DNA of 64,000 nucleotides, taken from Tersicoccus phoenicis (GTDB lineage: Bacteria; Actinomycetota; Actinomycetes; Actinomycetales; Micrococcaceae). The notes beneath the pieces were generated by a model. It made no database searches and was not told the DNA's origin. It saw only the letters and a program-made list of their open reading frames with translations. Shown in pieces: positions 49,300 through 58,515 of this stretch (position 1 is the first letter of the stretch; each line of letters begins with the position of its first letter). The DNA lies in assembly GCF_001968835.1 (NCBI RefSeq), contig NZ_MRDE01000081.1, forward strand, positions 1 to 64,000. Reading direction: 5' to 3'. Position numbers and translations under genes: made by a program.

Positions 49300-50298
49300 T
49301 CAGGGCTCGGTGTAGGTCTCCAGCACGATCCCGTTCGCACGGTCGGCCAGCAGCTGCAGCACCCCGTACACCGGTTCCCGGTCGAGGACACGGACGTGCG
49401 GGTGACCGCGCTCGGCCAGCAGGGCGGTGAAGGCCCGCTGGGTCCGCGGCTGGTGCATTCCGATGCCGCTGCCGAGTACGATCGGGCCGGCCACGTCCAG
49501 TTGGTCGGCGACCTGGGTGGCGAGTCCGGCCAGGTGCTCGGCGCCGACCCGGATGATGCGCAGGGCGTCGGCGTCGCCGTCGTCGGCGGCGGCGTACACG
49601 ACCGGGGACCGGGCGGCCCAGTACCGTCGGTCGGTGCCGAAGTGGAAGTGGGCGATCAGCTGCTCCGGGTCGGTGAGCCCGCAGGCGGCCAGCAGTCCGG
49701 CGCCGAGCGGGCTGACCGGCTGGTCGAGGTTGAACCGGTGCAGCGTGGCCCGGGCCGCCTCCCGGGTCAGCCAGTAGCCGCTGCCCTCGTCCCCGAGCAG
49801 GTAGCCCCAGCCACCGGCGCGGGCGGTCCGTCCCGCGTCGTTGCGGCCCCAGGCGACCGATCCGGTGCCGGCGATGACGGCGACGCCGGTGCTGGTGCGT
49901 CCGGCGGCGAGGGTGAGCCGGGTGTCGTGGACGACGATCACCTCGGCGCCCGGGGTGTGGGGGGCGATCAGGTCCCGCAACCGTTGCGCGTCCTCGGCCG
50001 TGTCGATGCCCCCCGAACCGGCGATGACGAGGTCAGGGCGCGGGTCGCCGAATGCGGCGAACAGGTCACGCAGGCTGGCGACGGCCGTCTCACCGCTGAC
50101 CGACTGGGTGTTGGCGCTGCCGGCCTGCTGCTCGTGGACGACGGTGCCGTCGCGGATCAGCAGGCCACGGGTCTTCGAGCCGCCGATGTCCAGGCCGACG
50201 ACGGTGCCGGGCGCGACGTCGGTCGAGGCGGGACCGGTCGTGTCGGGAACGACGACGGTCTCGGGCGCGGCAGGTGCCCGGCCGGGGGTCTGGGTCAT
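49300..50298 (-). CDS. BadF/BadG/BcrA-type ATPase (N-acetylglucosamine kinase-like)
   Basis: ATG at 50298 gives 332 residues. The sugar kinase phosphate loops are present: VVGLDIGGSKTRGLLI, VAVIAGTGSVAWGRND and GWGYLLGDEGSGYWLTREA, followed by IVLGSGIGMHQ. This matches the GlcNAc kinase-like branch of the family. It follows the zwf gene on the same strand by 90 bases. Substrate is inferred; a glucosamine kinase is possible. Confidence 0.85.
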   Translation of the reverse strand: MTQTPGRAPAAPETVVVPDTTGPASTDVAPGTVVGLDIGGSKTRGLLIRDGTVVHEQQAGSANTQSVSGETAVASLRDLFAAFGDPRPDLVIAGSGGIDTAEDAQRLRDLIAPHTPGAEVIVVHDTRLTLAAGRTSTGVAVIAGTGSVAWGRNDAGRTARAGGWGYLLGDEGSGYWLTREAARATLHRFNLDQPVSPLGAGLLAACGLTDPEQLIAHFHFGTDRRYWAARSPVVYAAADDGDADALRIIRVGAEHLAGLATQVADQLDVAGPIVLGSGIGMHQPRTQRAFTALLAERGHPHVRVLDREPVYGVLQLLADRANGIVLETYTEP

Positions 50299-50388
50299 GG
50301 CTCCTACCCTACTGAGCGGTTGGTTCACCGCCGGCGTGCCGGCCGGTGGCCGGCATCTACTCCGGTGCGCCGCCACCGTGGGCGAGCG

Positions 50389-51765
50389 TCAGCCGAGGGG
50401 AGCCCAGGTGGCGGGACCCTTCGAGCCGGCCGGGTAGGACTGCAGCGGGACGACGTCGTCCGCCCAGGCGGCCCGGACCGTGTCGATGATCCGCCAGCAC
50501 TCCTCGGCGGCGTCCCCCCGGATCGAGAGCATCGGGTCGGCGTCGAGCAGCCCGCTGAGCACCTCCCCGTAGGCCAGCAGTTCGCCTTCCCCGAACTCGG
50601 CCGTGAACACCGTCTGGTCCAGGACCATCGGGTCGCCCGGGCCGTTGATGTTGACCCGCAGTTCCATCCGGTCCGGTCCCATCCCGATCCGCAGCACGTT
50701 GGGCTCGCGGGTGCCGCCGAACCCGGTCGCCACCTCGGGAGGATTGCGGAAGGTGATCACGATCTCGGATCGATTGGAGCCGAGCGCCTTGCCGGAGCGC
50801 ATCGTCAGCGGCACCCCGGACCACCGCCAGTTGCGGACCTCCACGGTCAGCTCGGCGAGAGTCTCGGTCTTGTGGGCGGGGTCGACGCCCTTCTCGTCCT
50901 TGTAGGCGGGCAGCGTCCGGCGCCCGATCTTGCCGCCGGTGTAGCGGGCGCGGCGGGAGGAGGAGGCGGCGTCGTCCCCGAAGACGTGGGTGGCCCGCAG
51001 CGCCGTGGCCCGGCCGGCCCGCACGTCCCGCTCGTCCAGGGTCGCGGGTGGCTCCATGGTGACGACGGCGAGGACCTGCAGCAGGTGGCTCTGGATCATG
51101 TCCACCATGGCGCCGGCCGTGTCGTAGTAGCGGGCGCGGCCCTCCAGGCCGAGCTGCTCGTCGAAGACGATGTCGATCTTCTCGATGTGTTCCCGGTTCC
51201 ACAACGGTTCGAACACCCGGTTGGCGAAGCGCAGACCGAGAAGGTTGAGCACCGTGGACTTGCCGAGGAAGTGATCGACCCGGAACACCCGTCCCTCCGG
51301 GACCAGCCGCAGGAGCTGTTCGTTCAGCGCGTGGGCGCTCTTCTCGTCCGTGCCGAACGGCTTCTCCAGGGCGAGCACCGTGCCGTCGGGCAGGCCGGTC
51401 TGCTCCAGCAGGGCGCAGCACTGGGCGGTGACGGCCGGGGGCAGTGCGAAGTACAGCGCGGGGACGCCGTCGACGCCGTCGATGAAGCGGCGGACGTCGT
51501 CGAGGGAGGTGACGTCGGCCTGCACATAGCGGGCGCCCTTGATCAGGGCGGACACCGCGGCGCCCTTGGCGGAGGACGTCTCGAACGCGGTCTTGACCGT
51601 CTGGATCAGTTTCGCGTCGTCCCAGTCCTCCGCGCCGACGCCGACCAGGTTCAGCTTCCGCTTCCGGTCCCGGGTGAGCAACTCCCCGAGGGCGGGGAGC
51701 AACAGCCGGGAGGAGAGGTCTCCGGTGACGCCGATGATGACGAGGGTGTCGATGCTCTGGGCCAT
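50389..51765 (-). CDS. zwf: Glucose-6-phosphate dehydrogenase
   Basis: ATG at 51765 gives 458 residues. NADP loop IGVTGDLSSRLLLPAL, active-site RVDHFLGK, the EKPFGTDEKSA segment and IDIVFDEQLGLEGRARYYD all fit G6PD. It oxidises glucose-6-phosphate to the lactone and supplies NADPH. Unlike most loci there is no adjacent opcA or tal gene. The second half WRWSGVPLTMRSGKAL is normal. Confidence 0.93.
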   Translation of the reverse strand: MAQSIDTLVIIGVTGDLSSRLLLPALGELLTRDRKRKLNLVGVGAEDWDDAKLIQTVKTAFETSSAKGAAVSALIKGARYVQADVTSLDDVRRFIDGVDGVPALYFALPPAVTAQCCALLEQTGLPDGTVLALEKPFGTDEKSAHALNEQLLRLVPEGRVFRVDHFLGKSTVLNLLGLRFANRVFEPLWNREHIEKIDIVFDEQLGLEGRARYYDTAGAMVDMIQSHLLQVLAVVTMEPPATLDERDVRAGRATALRATHVFGDDAASSSRRARYTGGKIGRRTLPAYKDEKGVDPAHKTETLAELTVEVRNWRWSGVPLTMRSGKALGSNRSEIVITFRNPPEVATGFGGTREPNVLRIGMGPDRMELRVNINGPGDPMVLDQTVFTAEFGEGELLAYGEVLSGLLDADPMLSIRGDAAEECWRIIDTVRAAWADDVVPLQSYPAGSKGPATWAPLG

Positions 51766-51827
51766 GAGGCCCACGATAGACGCCCGCACTGGGCGCGGCC
51801 CGGGTACGCGCCGACACCCCGCGGGCT

Positions 51828-52820
51828 TCAGGTGAGTGCGTCCCGCAGGGCGCGTCGCGCCTTCCGGTACCGGCGCAGGGCGTCCCGCTGGACTGCCTGT
51901 TCCGCGCCGGCGAGCTCCCCGGCCGTGAACGCCACCATGGTGCCTACCGCACGCGGTCCGGTGGCCGGGCGACCGCGGACAGTGCTGCGGACGAACGCGG
52001 CGAGGCCAACGCTGTCGTGATGCGTGCCGAGCTGTTCCTGGATGTCGTGCGCGGCCTCGACGACGTCCTGCCGACCCGGCGGAATCTCAACGCCCAGCTC
52101 GGTGACCTCCTCGATCGTGTAGCGCAGCCGCTTGGCCTTCTTGCGGACCTCGTGCAGCGCGGCCGCGGCGTCGGCGGGCGCCGCCCGCTTCGCCTTCCGC
52201 GCCAGGTGCAGCACCCGGGCCGCCTGGTCGTCGATGCTCCGAGCGAGCGCGCCCTCGGCGTCCTGACCCATTCCCGGACGGCCCGCGCGCTGTTGTTCCG
52301 AAACCCGTCGTGCCGAGCCCTGCTGTTCCGGGCTCCCCAGCACGTCCTCCCCCACCGCGGTCGCGAGCGCGGTGAGCACGGCCTGCAGGGTGCCCGGTCC
52401 GTACCCGTCCAGCAGGGCGATCGCCCGGGTCCGGTAGCGCTGGTACTCGGCGGTGGCCGCCTCGGCGAGCAGACGGCGCGCTTCGGGCACTTCCTCCCGT
52501 GCGGGAGTGGCGCCCGCGGCGAGACGCTCGGCCATCAGGGCGCCGTTGACCTCGGCGTCCCGGGCCAGCCCGAAGGCGCGGGCGACATCCCGGAGCCGGG
52601 CGCTCAGTGCGGGCAGGTCCAGCGCCGCGGCCGCGGCGATCGGCTCCAGTTCCGCTGAGAACGCGGCCAGCACCGAGCGGAGGCGCCGCAGGGTCACCCG
52701 GTACTGGTGCACGGCATCGGCGGCGTCCTCGCGTGCACCTCGCTCGAGTTCGACCAGCGTGGTGGTCCGGGCGGTGATCACGGCGACGAGTACCTCGCCG
52801 AGCGTCGGCGTCGGGCCCAT
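51828..52820 (-). CDS. CHAD-domain protein
   Basis: A 330-residue all-helical CHAD protein with conserved His and basic residues: DAVHQYRVTLRRLRSVLAAF and ALHEVRKKAKRLRYTIEEV are the two signature helices, followed by ELGTHHDSVGL-like EQLGTHHDSVGLAAF. CHAD domains bind polyphosphate. It is translationally coupled to the aspartate dehydrogenase gene (TGATG). A middle stretch (SPEQQGSARRVSEQQRAGRPG) is probably a loop insert. Confidence 0.9.
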   Translation of the reverse strand: MGPTPTLGEVLVAVITARTTTLVELERGAREDAADAVHQYRVTLRRLRSVLAAFSAELEPIAAAAALDLPALSARLRDVARAFGLARDAEVNGALMAERLAAGATPAREEVPEARRLLAEAATAEYQRYRTRAIALLDGYGPGTLQAVLTALATAVGEDVLGSPEQQGSARRVSEQQRAGRPGMGQDAEGALARSIDDQAARVLHLARKAKRAAPADAAAALHEVRKKAKRLRYTIEEVTELGVEIPPGRQDVVEAAHDIQEQLGTHHDSVGLAAFVRSTVRGRPATGPRAVGTMVAFTAGELAGAEQAVQRDALRRYRKARRALRDALT

Positions 52821-53803
52821 CAGGCGAACCTGCCCGACGGCCGGGCGAGAGCCGCGAGCGCGGAGAGCATCGCGTACGGCACGAGGGCGCTGCTGGCGGG
52901 ATTGCGCGGACTGGGGTCGTTCTCCACGGCGGCGCGGAAGGCCCCGGCGTCGCTGGCCCCACTGATCCGGTGCACGGTGCGGGTGGCGGCCGGGTCGGCG
53001 ACCATGCGCACCGTGACGGCCCTCGGGTCCCCGACGGCAAGGCCGACGGCGACGGCGACGTTGGCCGAGCGCGGGAACCGGTCGATCACGTCGACGGCGG
53101 TGCCCTCGAACACCGTGACGGGGGTCGTCGCCCGTTCCAGGGCGGTGCGCTCGGCGTCGTCCATCCACGGCTGGAGCAGGGTGCTGGCCCGTTTCGTGCT
53201 GATGATGAGGACATCGCGCAGGCCGCCCGCCTGCCGGTGGGCGGCGAGGGCGTCCAACCCGCCGACGGCCCCGGTGGTCAGCACCAGCCGGCCCGGACCG
53301 GCGGTGAGCGCGGCGGCCGTCGCCGCGTCGGCGAGCGCACCGATGGAGGCGACCAGCAGAGTACGGCCGGCGGCGATGACCTCGGGACCGAGCTCACGAG
53401 CGGCGGCCACCGAGGCGCACTCGACGACGACGTCGGCCGCGGCGATGCCCTCGGCGAGGTCGAGCACCGGCACCCCGCCCGGCGCCGTCGCCGTCGGCGT
53501 TCCGCGCGGTGTCTCCCCGAACTGCGTCGTCTCGGGCTCGGGTGATGTGTCGGGATGCGGTGGGCCGGGTTCCGTCGCGCCAGGCCGTGGTGTCCCAGGC
53601 AGTGTTGACTCGGGCCGGGTTGACCCGGGACATGGTGTTCCGGACCCTGCTACATCGGGCCGGGCGATGATCCCGATCAGCCGCGCACCGTCGACGGCAC
53701 CGGCGGTGAGCCGGTCGGCCAGCACGGAACCGATCGCTCCGTGGCCGAGCAGCGCGACCTTCAGCGGTTGCTGACCGGTCGGGCCGGCTCCGGTGGTGGT
53801 CAT
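52820..53803 (-). CDS. Aspartate dehydrogenase-like protein with Pro-rich insert
   Basis: ATG at 53803 gives 327 residues. VALLGHGAIGSVLADRL is the Rossmann loop; VVVECASVAAARELGP, LVLTTGAVGGLDALAA, the VTVFEGTAVDVIDRFPRSANVAVA segment and DPSPRNPASSALVPYAML match L-aspartate dehydrogenase (DUF108), which makes iminoaspartate for NAD synthesis. About 50 residues of Pro/Thr/Gly-rich sequence (PGTPRPGATEPGPPHPDTSP) are inserted after ARPDV, inside the nucleotide-binding fold. nadE lies nearby, consistent with NAD metabolism. Confidence 0.85.
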   Translation of the reverse strand: MTTTGAGPTGQQPLKVALLGHGAIGSVLADRLTAGAVDGARLIGIIARPDVAGSGTPCPGSTRPESTLPGTPRPGATEPGPPHPDTSPEPETTQFGETPRGTPTATAPGGVPVLDLAEGIAAADVVVECASVAAARELGPEVIAAGRTLLVASIGALADAATAAALTAGPGRLVLTTGAVGGLDALAAHRQAGGLRDVLIISTKRASTLLQPWMDDAERTALERATTPVTVFEGTAVDVIDRFPRSANVAVAVGLAVGDPRAVTVRMVADPAATRTVHRISGASDAGAFRAAVENDPSPRNPASSALVPYAMLSALAALARPSGRFA

Positions 53804-53917
53804 GGGCGGTTCCTTCCTCCGTGGTGTGGCGGCATCAGTTCCTCTCCCGCCCATGATGCCGCAGGTGAGCAGGAGGCGCCCGGGCCCGCCGTCGTCGCCC
53901 CCGGTAGCGTGGCCGTC

Positions 53918-54583
53918 GTGGGTGAACTCTTCGGCGACGACCTGGTGCCGCGCGAACCCCGGGAGTTGGCACCGGGGGCCGTGCACGTGCCCGGCTGGCT
54001 GACGGCGCACCAGCAGCGCTGGCTCGTGGACCGGTTCCGGCAGTGGAGCGCCGGGCCGGTGCCCCTGCACTCGACGGTGGTCCGCGGGCATCCGATGAGC
54101 GTGCGCACGGTGTGCCTGGGCTGGCACTGGCGCCCCTACGGATACACCCGCGAGGCGGTGGACGTGAACGGCAACCGGGTGCTCGACGTGCCCGACTGGA
54201 TGGTGCGGCTCGGCCGGTCCGCGCTCGACGCGGCGCTCGGCGCCGGCGCCGGCGACGCCTACACGCCGGACACCGCCCTGGTGAACTACTACGACGACGA
54301 TGCTCGGATGGGCATGCACCAGGACAAGGACGAACGCTCCCGCGCGCCCGTCGTCTCCCTGTCGATCGGCGACACGTGCCGGTTCCGGTTCGGCAACCCG
54401 GATACGCGGAACCGGCCCTACGAGGACATCGAGCTGCGCTCGGGTGACTTGTTCGTCTTCGGCGGCCCCGCGCGTCTGGCCTACCACGGCGTGCTCCGGG
54501 TCCTCCCCGGCACGGCTCCGGCGGACTGCGGGCTGGAGCGCGGCCGGATCAACATCACCCTGCGGGAGACCGGGCTGAGCTGA
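53918..54583 (+). CDS. AlkB-like 2-oxoglutarate/Fe(II) dioxygenase
   Basis: GTG at 53918, preceded by a TAGCGT -10 hexamer 7 bases upstream, gives 221 residues in a leaderless gene. The AlkB iron ligands are present: MHQDKDE (HxD), LAYHGVLR (distal His), and NITLRET (Arg for 2-oxoglutarate), with NYYDDDARMG before. It repairs alkylated bases in DNA or RNA by oxidative demethylation. A longer in-frame upstream start crosses the divergent dehydrogenase gene and is rejected. Confidence 0.9.
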   Translation: MGELFGDDLVPREPRELAPGAVHVPGWLTAHQQRWLVDRFRQWSAGPVPLHSTVVRGHPMSVRTVCLGWHWRPYGYTREAVDVNGNRVLDVPDWMVRLGRSALDAALGAGAGDAYTPDTALVNYYDDDARMGMHQDKDERSRAPVVSLSIGDTCRFRFGNPDTRNRPYEDIELRSGDLFVFGGPARLAYHGVLRVLPGTAPADCGLERGRINITLRETGLS

Positions 54584-54627
54584 CGGCGGCGATCACCTCG
54601 TCGATGGGACACCGGCGCCACTCACCT

Positions 54628-54690
54628 CGTTGATTATTGAATTTCTGGGCTTCCGCAGCCCCCGCAACCCCAGAAATCCAATACTCAACG
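54628..54690. repeat. Palindromic repeat copy 1 (downstream of nadE)
   Basis: Arms CGTTGATTATTGAATTTCTGGG (54628-54649) and its near complement (54669-54690) pair over 20 of 22 bases with a 19-base loop. Related copy at 56924-56986. Unusually AT-rich for this genome. Confidence 0.85.
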
Positions 54691-54736
54691 TGAAGAATGC
54701 GGGGCCCGACGAGCGCTGACGTCCACGACGTCGTCG

Positions 54737-56791
54737 TCAGGCGTGCGGCACGTCCCGGTCCAGTGCCGCCAGCCACGCCCTCGCGGACACGTCCGAGGGC
54801 ATCCGCCAGTCCCCGCGTGGGGACAGGGACCCGCCGGCGACGACCTTCGGCCCGTTCGGAAGTGCCGAACGCTTGAACTGGTAGGCGGCGAACCGCCGCA
54901 GGAACACCTCGAGCCAGTGCCGGATCTGCGCCAGGTCGTATCCGCGGCGCTCGTCCTCGGGATACCCCGGCGGCCAGTCCCCGACCTCGGGATCCGACCA
55001 GGCGTGCTGGGCGAGGAACGCGATCTTGCCCGGCCCGTAACCGCGGCGCATCAGGTAGTAGAGCGCGAAGTCGTGCAGGGCGTACGGCCCGATGGATGCC
55101 TCCGTGCTCTGCGGATCCTCCCCCTCGCGGGTCGGGATCAACTCCGGGCTGATCTCGGTGCCGAGGATGGCGGTCAGCACCTCACCGGTGTGCTCGTCGA
55201 CCCGGCCCGAGGAGACCACCCAGCGGATCAGGTGCTGCATCAGCGTCTTGGGCACCCCGGTGTTCACGGCGTAGTGGGACATCTGGTCGCCGACACCGTA
55301 CGTGCACCAGCCCAGCGCCAGTTCGGACAGGTCGCCGGTGCCGACGACGATGCCGCCGCGCTGGTTCGCCAGCCGGAACAGGTAGTCGTACCGCAGGCCC
55401 GCCTGCACGTTCTCGAACGTGACGTCGTAGATCTCCTCGCCCTCGCCCGCGGGGTGGCCCATCTCCTGGAGCATCTGCCGCGCCGTCGGGCGGATGTCGA
55501 TCGTCTCGAACGTCGCGCCGAGTGCCCCGGCCAGCAGTTCGGCGTTGGACCGCGTGGCCGGGCTGGTGCCGAACCCCGGCATGGTGAAGGCGAGGATGTC
55601 GCTGCGGGGCCGGCCGAGCCGGTCCATGGCCCGGGCGCACACGATCAACGCCTGGGTGGAGTCGAGACCCCCGGAGACACCGATCACCGGTTTCGTGGTG
55701 GGACCGATCGCCCGGAGCCGCTGCTCCAGGCCGGCCACCTGGATGCTGTACGCCTCGTAGCAGTCCTGAGCCAGCCGGGCCTCGTCGTCGGGTACGAACG
55801 GGAACCGGTCCAGGGGCCGCTTCAGCCCGACGTCGCCCCGGGGCGGGTCCAGCCGGAACTCGACGGTGCGGTGAGTGGTTCCTACCCGGCTGCCGCGGTC
55901 GGCGAGCGTACGCCGGTTGTCGTCGAAGGTGCCCTGCCGGCGCCGCTCGGCGACGAGCCGGTCGAGGTCGACGTCGACGACGGTCGCCCGCGGCCCGTCC
56001 GGGAATCGTTCCGTCTGCCCGAGCAGGTCCCCGTTCTCGTACACGAAGGTCTGCCCGTCCCAGGCCAGGTCGGTGGTGGACTCACCGGCACCGCCGGCCG
56101 CGAAGGCGTAGGCCGAGAGGTAGCGGAAGGACGCGGAGCGGGCGAGCAGCTTCCGGTCCTCCGCGCGGGTCACGGTGATCGGGGAGCCGGAGAGGTTGAC
56201 GTTGACGGTGGCCCCGGCGAGCGCTCCCTCCGCGGCGGGCGGCACGGGCACCCACATGTCCTCGCAGATCTCCACGTGCACGGTCAGGTTCGGCACGTCG
56301 ACGGCGCGGAAGAGCAGGTCGGGGCCGAACGGGACGGTCGCCCCGGCGACGGTGATCTCCGCGCGCACGTCGTCGCCCGGGGCGAAGTGCCGCCGCTCGT
56401 AGAATTCCCGGTAGGTCGGCAGGTACGACTTCGGGACCACACCGAGCAGACTCCCCCGGTGCACGACGGCGGCGCAGTTGTAGACCCGGTTCCGCCAGGC
56501 CAGCGGCAGGCCGACGACGAGCACCGGTAGCAGACCGGCACTGCGTTCGACGATGGTGGCCAGGGCGTCCGCCGCGTCGTCGAGCACGGTGGACTGCAGC
56601 AGCAGGTCGTCGATGGCGTAGCCGGTCAACCCGAGTTCCGGGAAGATGGCCACCGCGACGGCGTCGTCGTGGAACCGTTCCGCCTCGGTGAGCACGGCGG
56701 CCGCGTTCGCGGCCGGGTCGGTGAGGGTCACCGGCAGGGTGCAGGCCGCCACCCGGGCGAAGCCCTGGTGGTAGGCGGAGGCGAAGGTCAC
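54737..56791 (-). CDS. nadE: Glutamine-dependent NAD synthetase
   Basis: GTG at 56791 gives 684 residues, starting [20 protein letters not shown], close to the mycobacterial NadE start. The N-terminal nitrilase-type glutaminase has the Glu ([13 protein letters not shown]), Lys ([16 protein letters not shown]) and Cys ([13 protein letters not shown]). The C-terminal synthetase has the P-loop [14 protein letters not shown]. It makes NAD from deamido-NAD with ammonia from glutamine. Two related palindromic repeats flank the gene. Confidence 0.95.
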   Translation of the reverse strand: MTFASAYHQGFARVAACTLPVTLTDPAANAAAVLTEAERFHDDAVAVAIFPELGLTGYAIDDLLLQSTVLDDAADALATIVERSAGLLPVLVVGLPLAWRNRVYNCAAVVHRGSLLGVVPKSYLPTYREFYERRHFAPGDDVRAEITVAGATVPFGPDLLFRAVDVPNLTVHVEICEDMWVPVPPAAEGALAGATVNVNLSGSPITVTRAEDRKLLARSASFRYLSAYAFAAGGAGESTTDLAWDGQTFVYENGDLLGQTERFPDGPRATVVDVDLDRLVAERRRQGTFDDNRRTLADRGSRVGTTHRTVEFRLDPPRGDVGLKRPLDRFPFVPDDEARLAQDCYEAYSIQVAGLEQRLRAIGPTTKPVIGVSGGLDSTQALIVCARAMDRLGRPRSDILAFTMPGFGTSPATRSNAELLAGALGATFETIDIRPTARQMLQEMGHPAGEGEEIYDVTFENVQAGLRYDYLFRLANQRGGIVVGTGDLSELALGWCTYGVGDQMSHYAVNTGVPKTLMQHLIRWVVSSGRVDEHTGEVLTAILGTEISPELIPTREGEDPQSTEASIGPYALHDFALYYLMRRGYGPGKIAFLAQHAWSDPEVGDWPPGYPEDERRGYDLAQIRHWLEVFLRRFAAYQFKRSALPNGPKVVAGGSLSPRGDWRMPSDVSARAWLAALDRDVPHA

Positions 56792-56923
56792 GAAGGCTCC
56801 TTGCAGGCCAGCTGAGGTGAACGACGGCGGTGCTGCCAGCCTAACCAACGGGCCGGGCCAGGGGGGACCGGCGACGATCTGCCCGCCCCGAATCGCACCG
56901 AGTGTGCGGACGCGTCGCTTCCG

Positions 56924-56986
56924 CGTTGACTATCGAATTTCGGGGGTCGATCGGGCCAATGGAGCCCCGAAATTCGATAGTCAACG
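56924..56986. repeat. Palindromic repeat copy 2 (upstream of nadE)
   Basis: Perfect 22-base arms: 56924-56945, reading CGTTGACTATCGAATTTCGG then GG, and 56965-56986, the exact complement, with a 19-base loop of the same length as copy 1. Probably the same family as copy 1. Confidence 0.9.
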
Positions 56987-57028
56987 AAAGGCGGGCGACG
57001 GCAGAGGGCCGGAGGCGGAGGACGCCGC

Positions 57029-58444
57029 TCAGTGCCGCAGCGACGCCAGGGCGTGGGTGGCCGCGTTGTACCCGCACATGCCGTGCACGCCGCCACCGGG
57101 AGGCGTCGCCGCCGAGCACAGCCACACGCCGTCGATGCCGGTCGCGTACGGGTCGAGGGCCGGCCGCGGCCGGAAGACCAGCTGGCCCAGCGAGTTCGCT
57201 CCGGTGATCACGTCCCCGCCCGCGAAGTTCGGGTTGTACCGCTCCCAGTCGGCCGGTGTGGTGACGGCCGTGCCGACGATCCGCTCCCGGGTGCCCGGCG
57301 CGAACCGTTCCAGCTGATTCAGTATCGCTTCGGTGGCGTCACCGGTGTACCCCGTCGGCACGTGCGCGTACGCCCACACCGGGTGCACGTCCCCGCTCGA
57401 GCGGGTCGGGTCGGCCAGGTACTGCTGGCCGACCAGGACGAACGGACGTTCCGGCATCGTCCCGTCGTACGCGGCCTGCTCGGCGGCGGCGACCTCGCCC
57501 ATCGTGCCGCCGACGTGCACGGTGCCCGCCCGGGCGCAGTCCGGGTCGGTCCAGGGCAGGCCGCCCTCGACGGCGAGGTCGAGCTTGAACGCGGCCGGGG
57601 CACGGCGGAACCGGTGCCAGGCGCGGCGCACGGGGGCCGGCAGCGCGTCCGCGGCGACCCGCCCCGCGACGTCGGGCGCCAGGTCGAGCAGGGTCAGGTC
57701 CGTGGGCGGCAGGTCCGCCAGGGACGTCACCGTCACCCCGGTCTCCACCCGGCCTCCGTGCGCCTCGAGGACCCGCACGAGCGCGGCGGAGATGGCCGCG
57801 GACCCGCCCTCGGCGACGGGCCAACCGACCCGGTGCGCGGCGGCGATCAGGGTCAGCCCCACGGCCGATGTGCCCGGGCGGGTGAGCGGGTGGATCAGGT
57901 GGGCGGCCGCCCCGGTGAACAGCGCCCGGGCCTGCGGCGTGCGGAACGCCCGGGCCAGCACCGTGGCCGGCAGCGCGGCCCGCAGCCCGAACCGGGCCAG
58001 GGCCACCGGGTGCGTGGGCACGTGCAGCATCGGGCGCAGCACCTCGCCGAAGATGTCCTCGACGTGTTCGGTCAGCGGTCCGAAGACGCGCCGCCAGGCC
58101 GGTCCGTCCACCCCCAGCCGGACGCTGGTCGCGTCCAGGGAGCGTTCCAGCACTCCGGCGGTACCGTCGTCGAGCGGGTGAGCCAGGTCGAGCGGCGCCC
58201 ACCGCCAGGTCACCCCGTGTGCCGTCAGGTCGACGTCCTCGAAGAAGGGCGCGGCCAGGCCCATGGGGTGGAACGCGGAGCAGTGGTCGTGCAGCACGCC
58301 CGGGACGGTCAGCTCGCTGGTCCGGGTCCCGCCGCCGACGGTGTCCGCCGCCTCCAGCACGGTCACATCGACGCCGGCCCGGGCGAGCGTGACCGCCGCG
58401 GCCAGCCCGTTCGGCCCGCTACCGACGACGATCGCCGTGGTCAT
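57029..58444 (-). CDS. Phytoene desaturase-like FAD-dependent oxidoreductase
   Basis: ATG at 58444 gives 471 residues. The dinucleotide-binding motif is AIVVGSGPNGLAAAVTLARAG, followed by VLEAADTVGGGTRT; the C-terminus has GIDGVWLCSAATPPGGGVHG, typical of CrtI-related and the pyridine nucleotide-disulfide oxidoreductase domain 2 proteins. No carotenoid gene is adjacent. Substrate unknown. Confidence 0.85.
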   Translation of the reverse strand: MTTAIVVGSGPNGLAAAVTLARAGVDVTVLEAADTVGGGTRTSELTVPGVLHDHCSAFHPMGLAAPFFEDVDLTAHGVTWRWAPLDLAHPLDDGTAGVLERSLDATSVRLGVDGPAWRRVFGPLTEHVEDIFGEVLRPMLHVPTHPVALARFGLRAALPATVLARAFRTPQARALFTGAAAHLIHPLTRPGTSAVGLTLIAAAHRVGWPVAEGGSAAISAALVRVLEAHGGRVETGVTVTSLADLPPTDLTLLDLAPDVAGRVAADALPAPVRRAWHRFRRAPAAFKLDLAVEGGLPWTDPDCARAGTVHVGGTMGEVAAAEQAAYDGTMPERPFVLVGQQYLADPTRSSGDVHPVWAYAHVPTGYTGDATEAILNQLERFAPGTRERIVGTAVTTPADWERYNPNFAGGDVITGANSLGQLVFRPRPALDPYATGIDGVWLCSAATPPGGGVHGMCGYNAATHALASLRH

Positions 58445-58515
58445 GCCCCCATCCCACCACACGACGCCTTCTCTGGACACCGGCCGTTCGGCAGCGCCCG
58501 TCGTAGGGTGGTGCC

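Noticed and set aside
49216-52020. A 934-codon open frame on the plus strand
   Set aside because: It is antisense to nagK-like and zwf genes; the protein is Gly/Val/Arg-rich with no domain, as expected in high-GC shadow frames.
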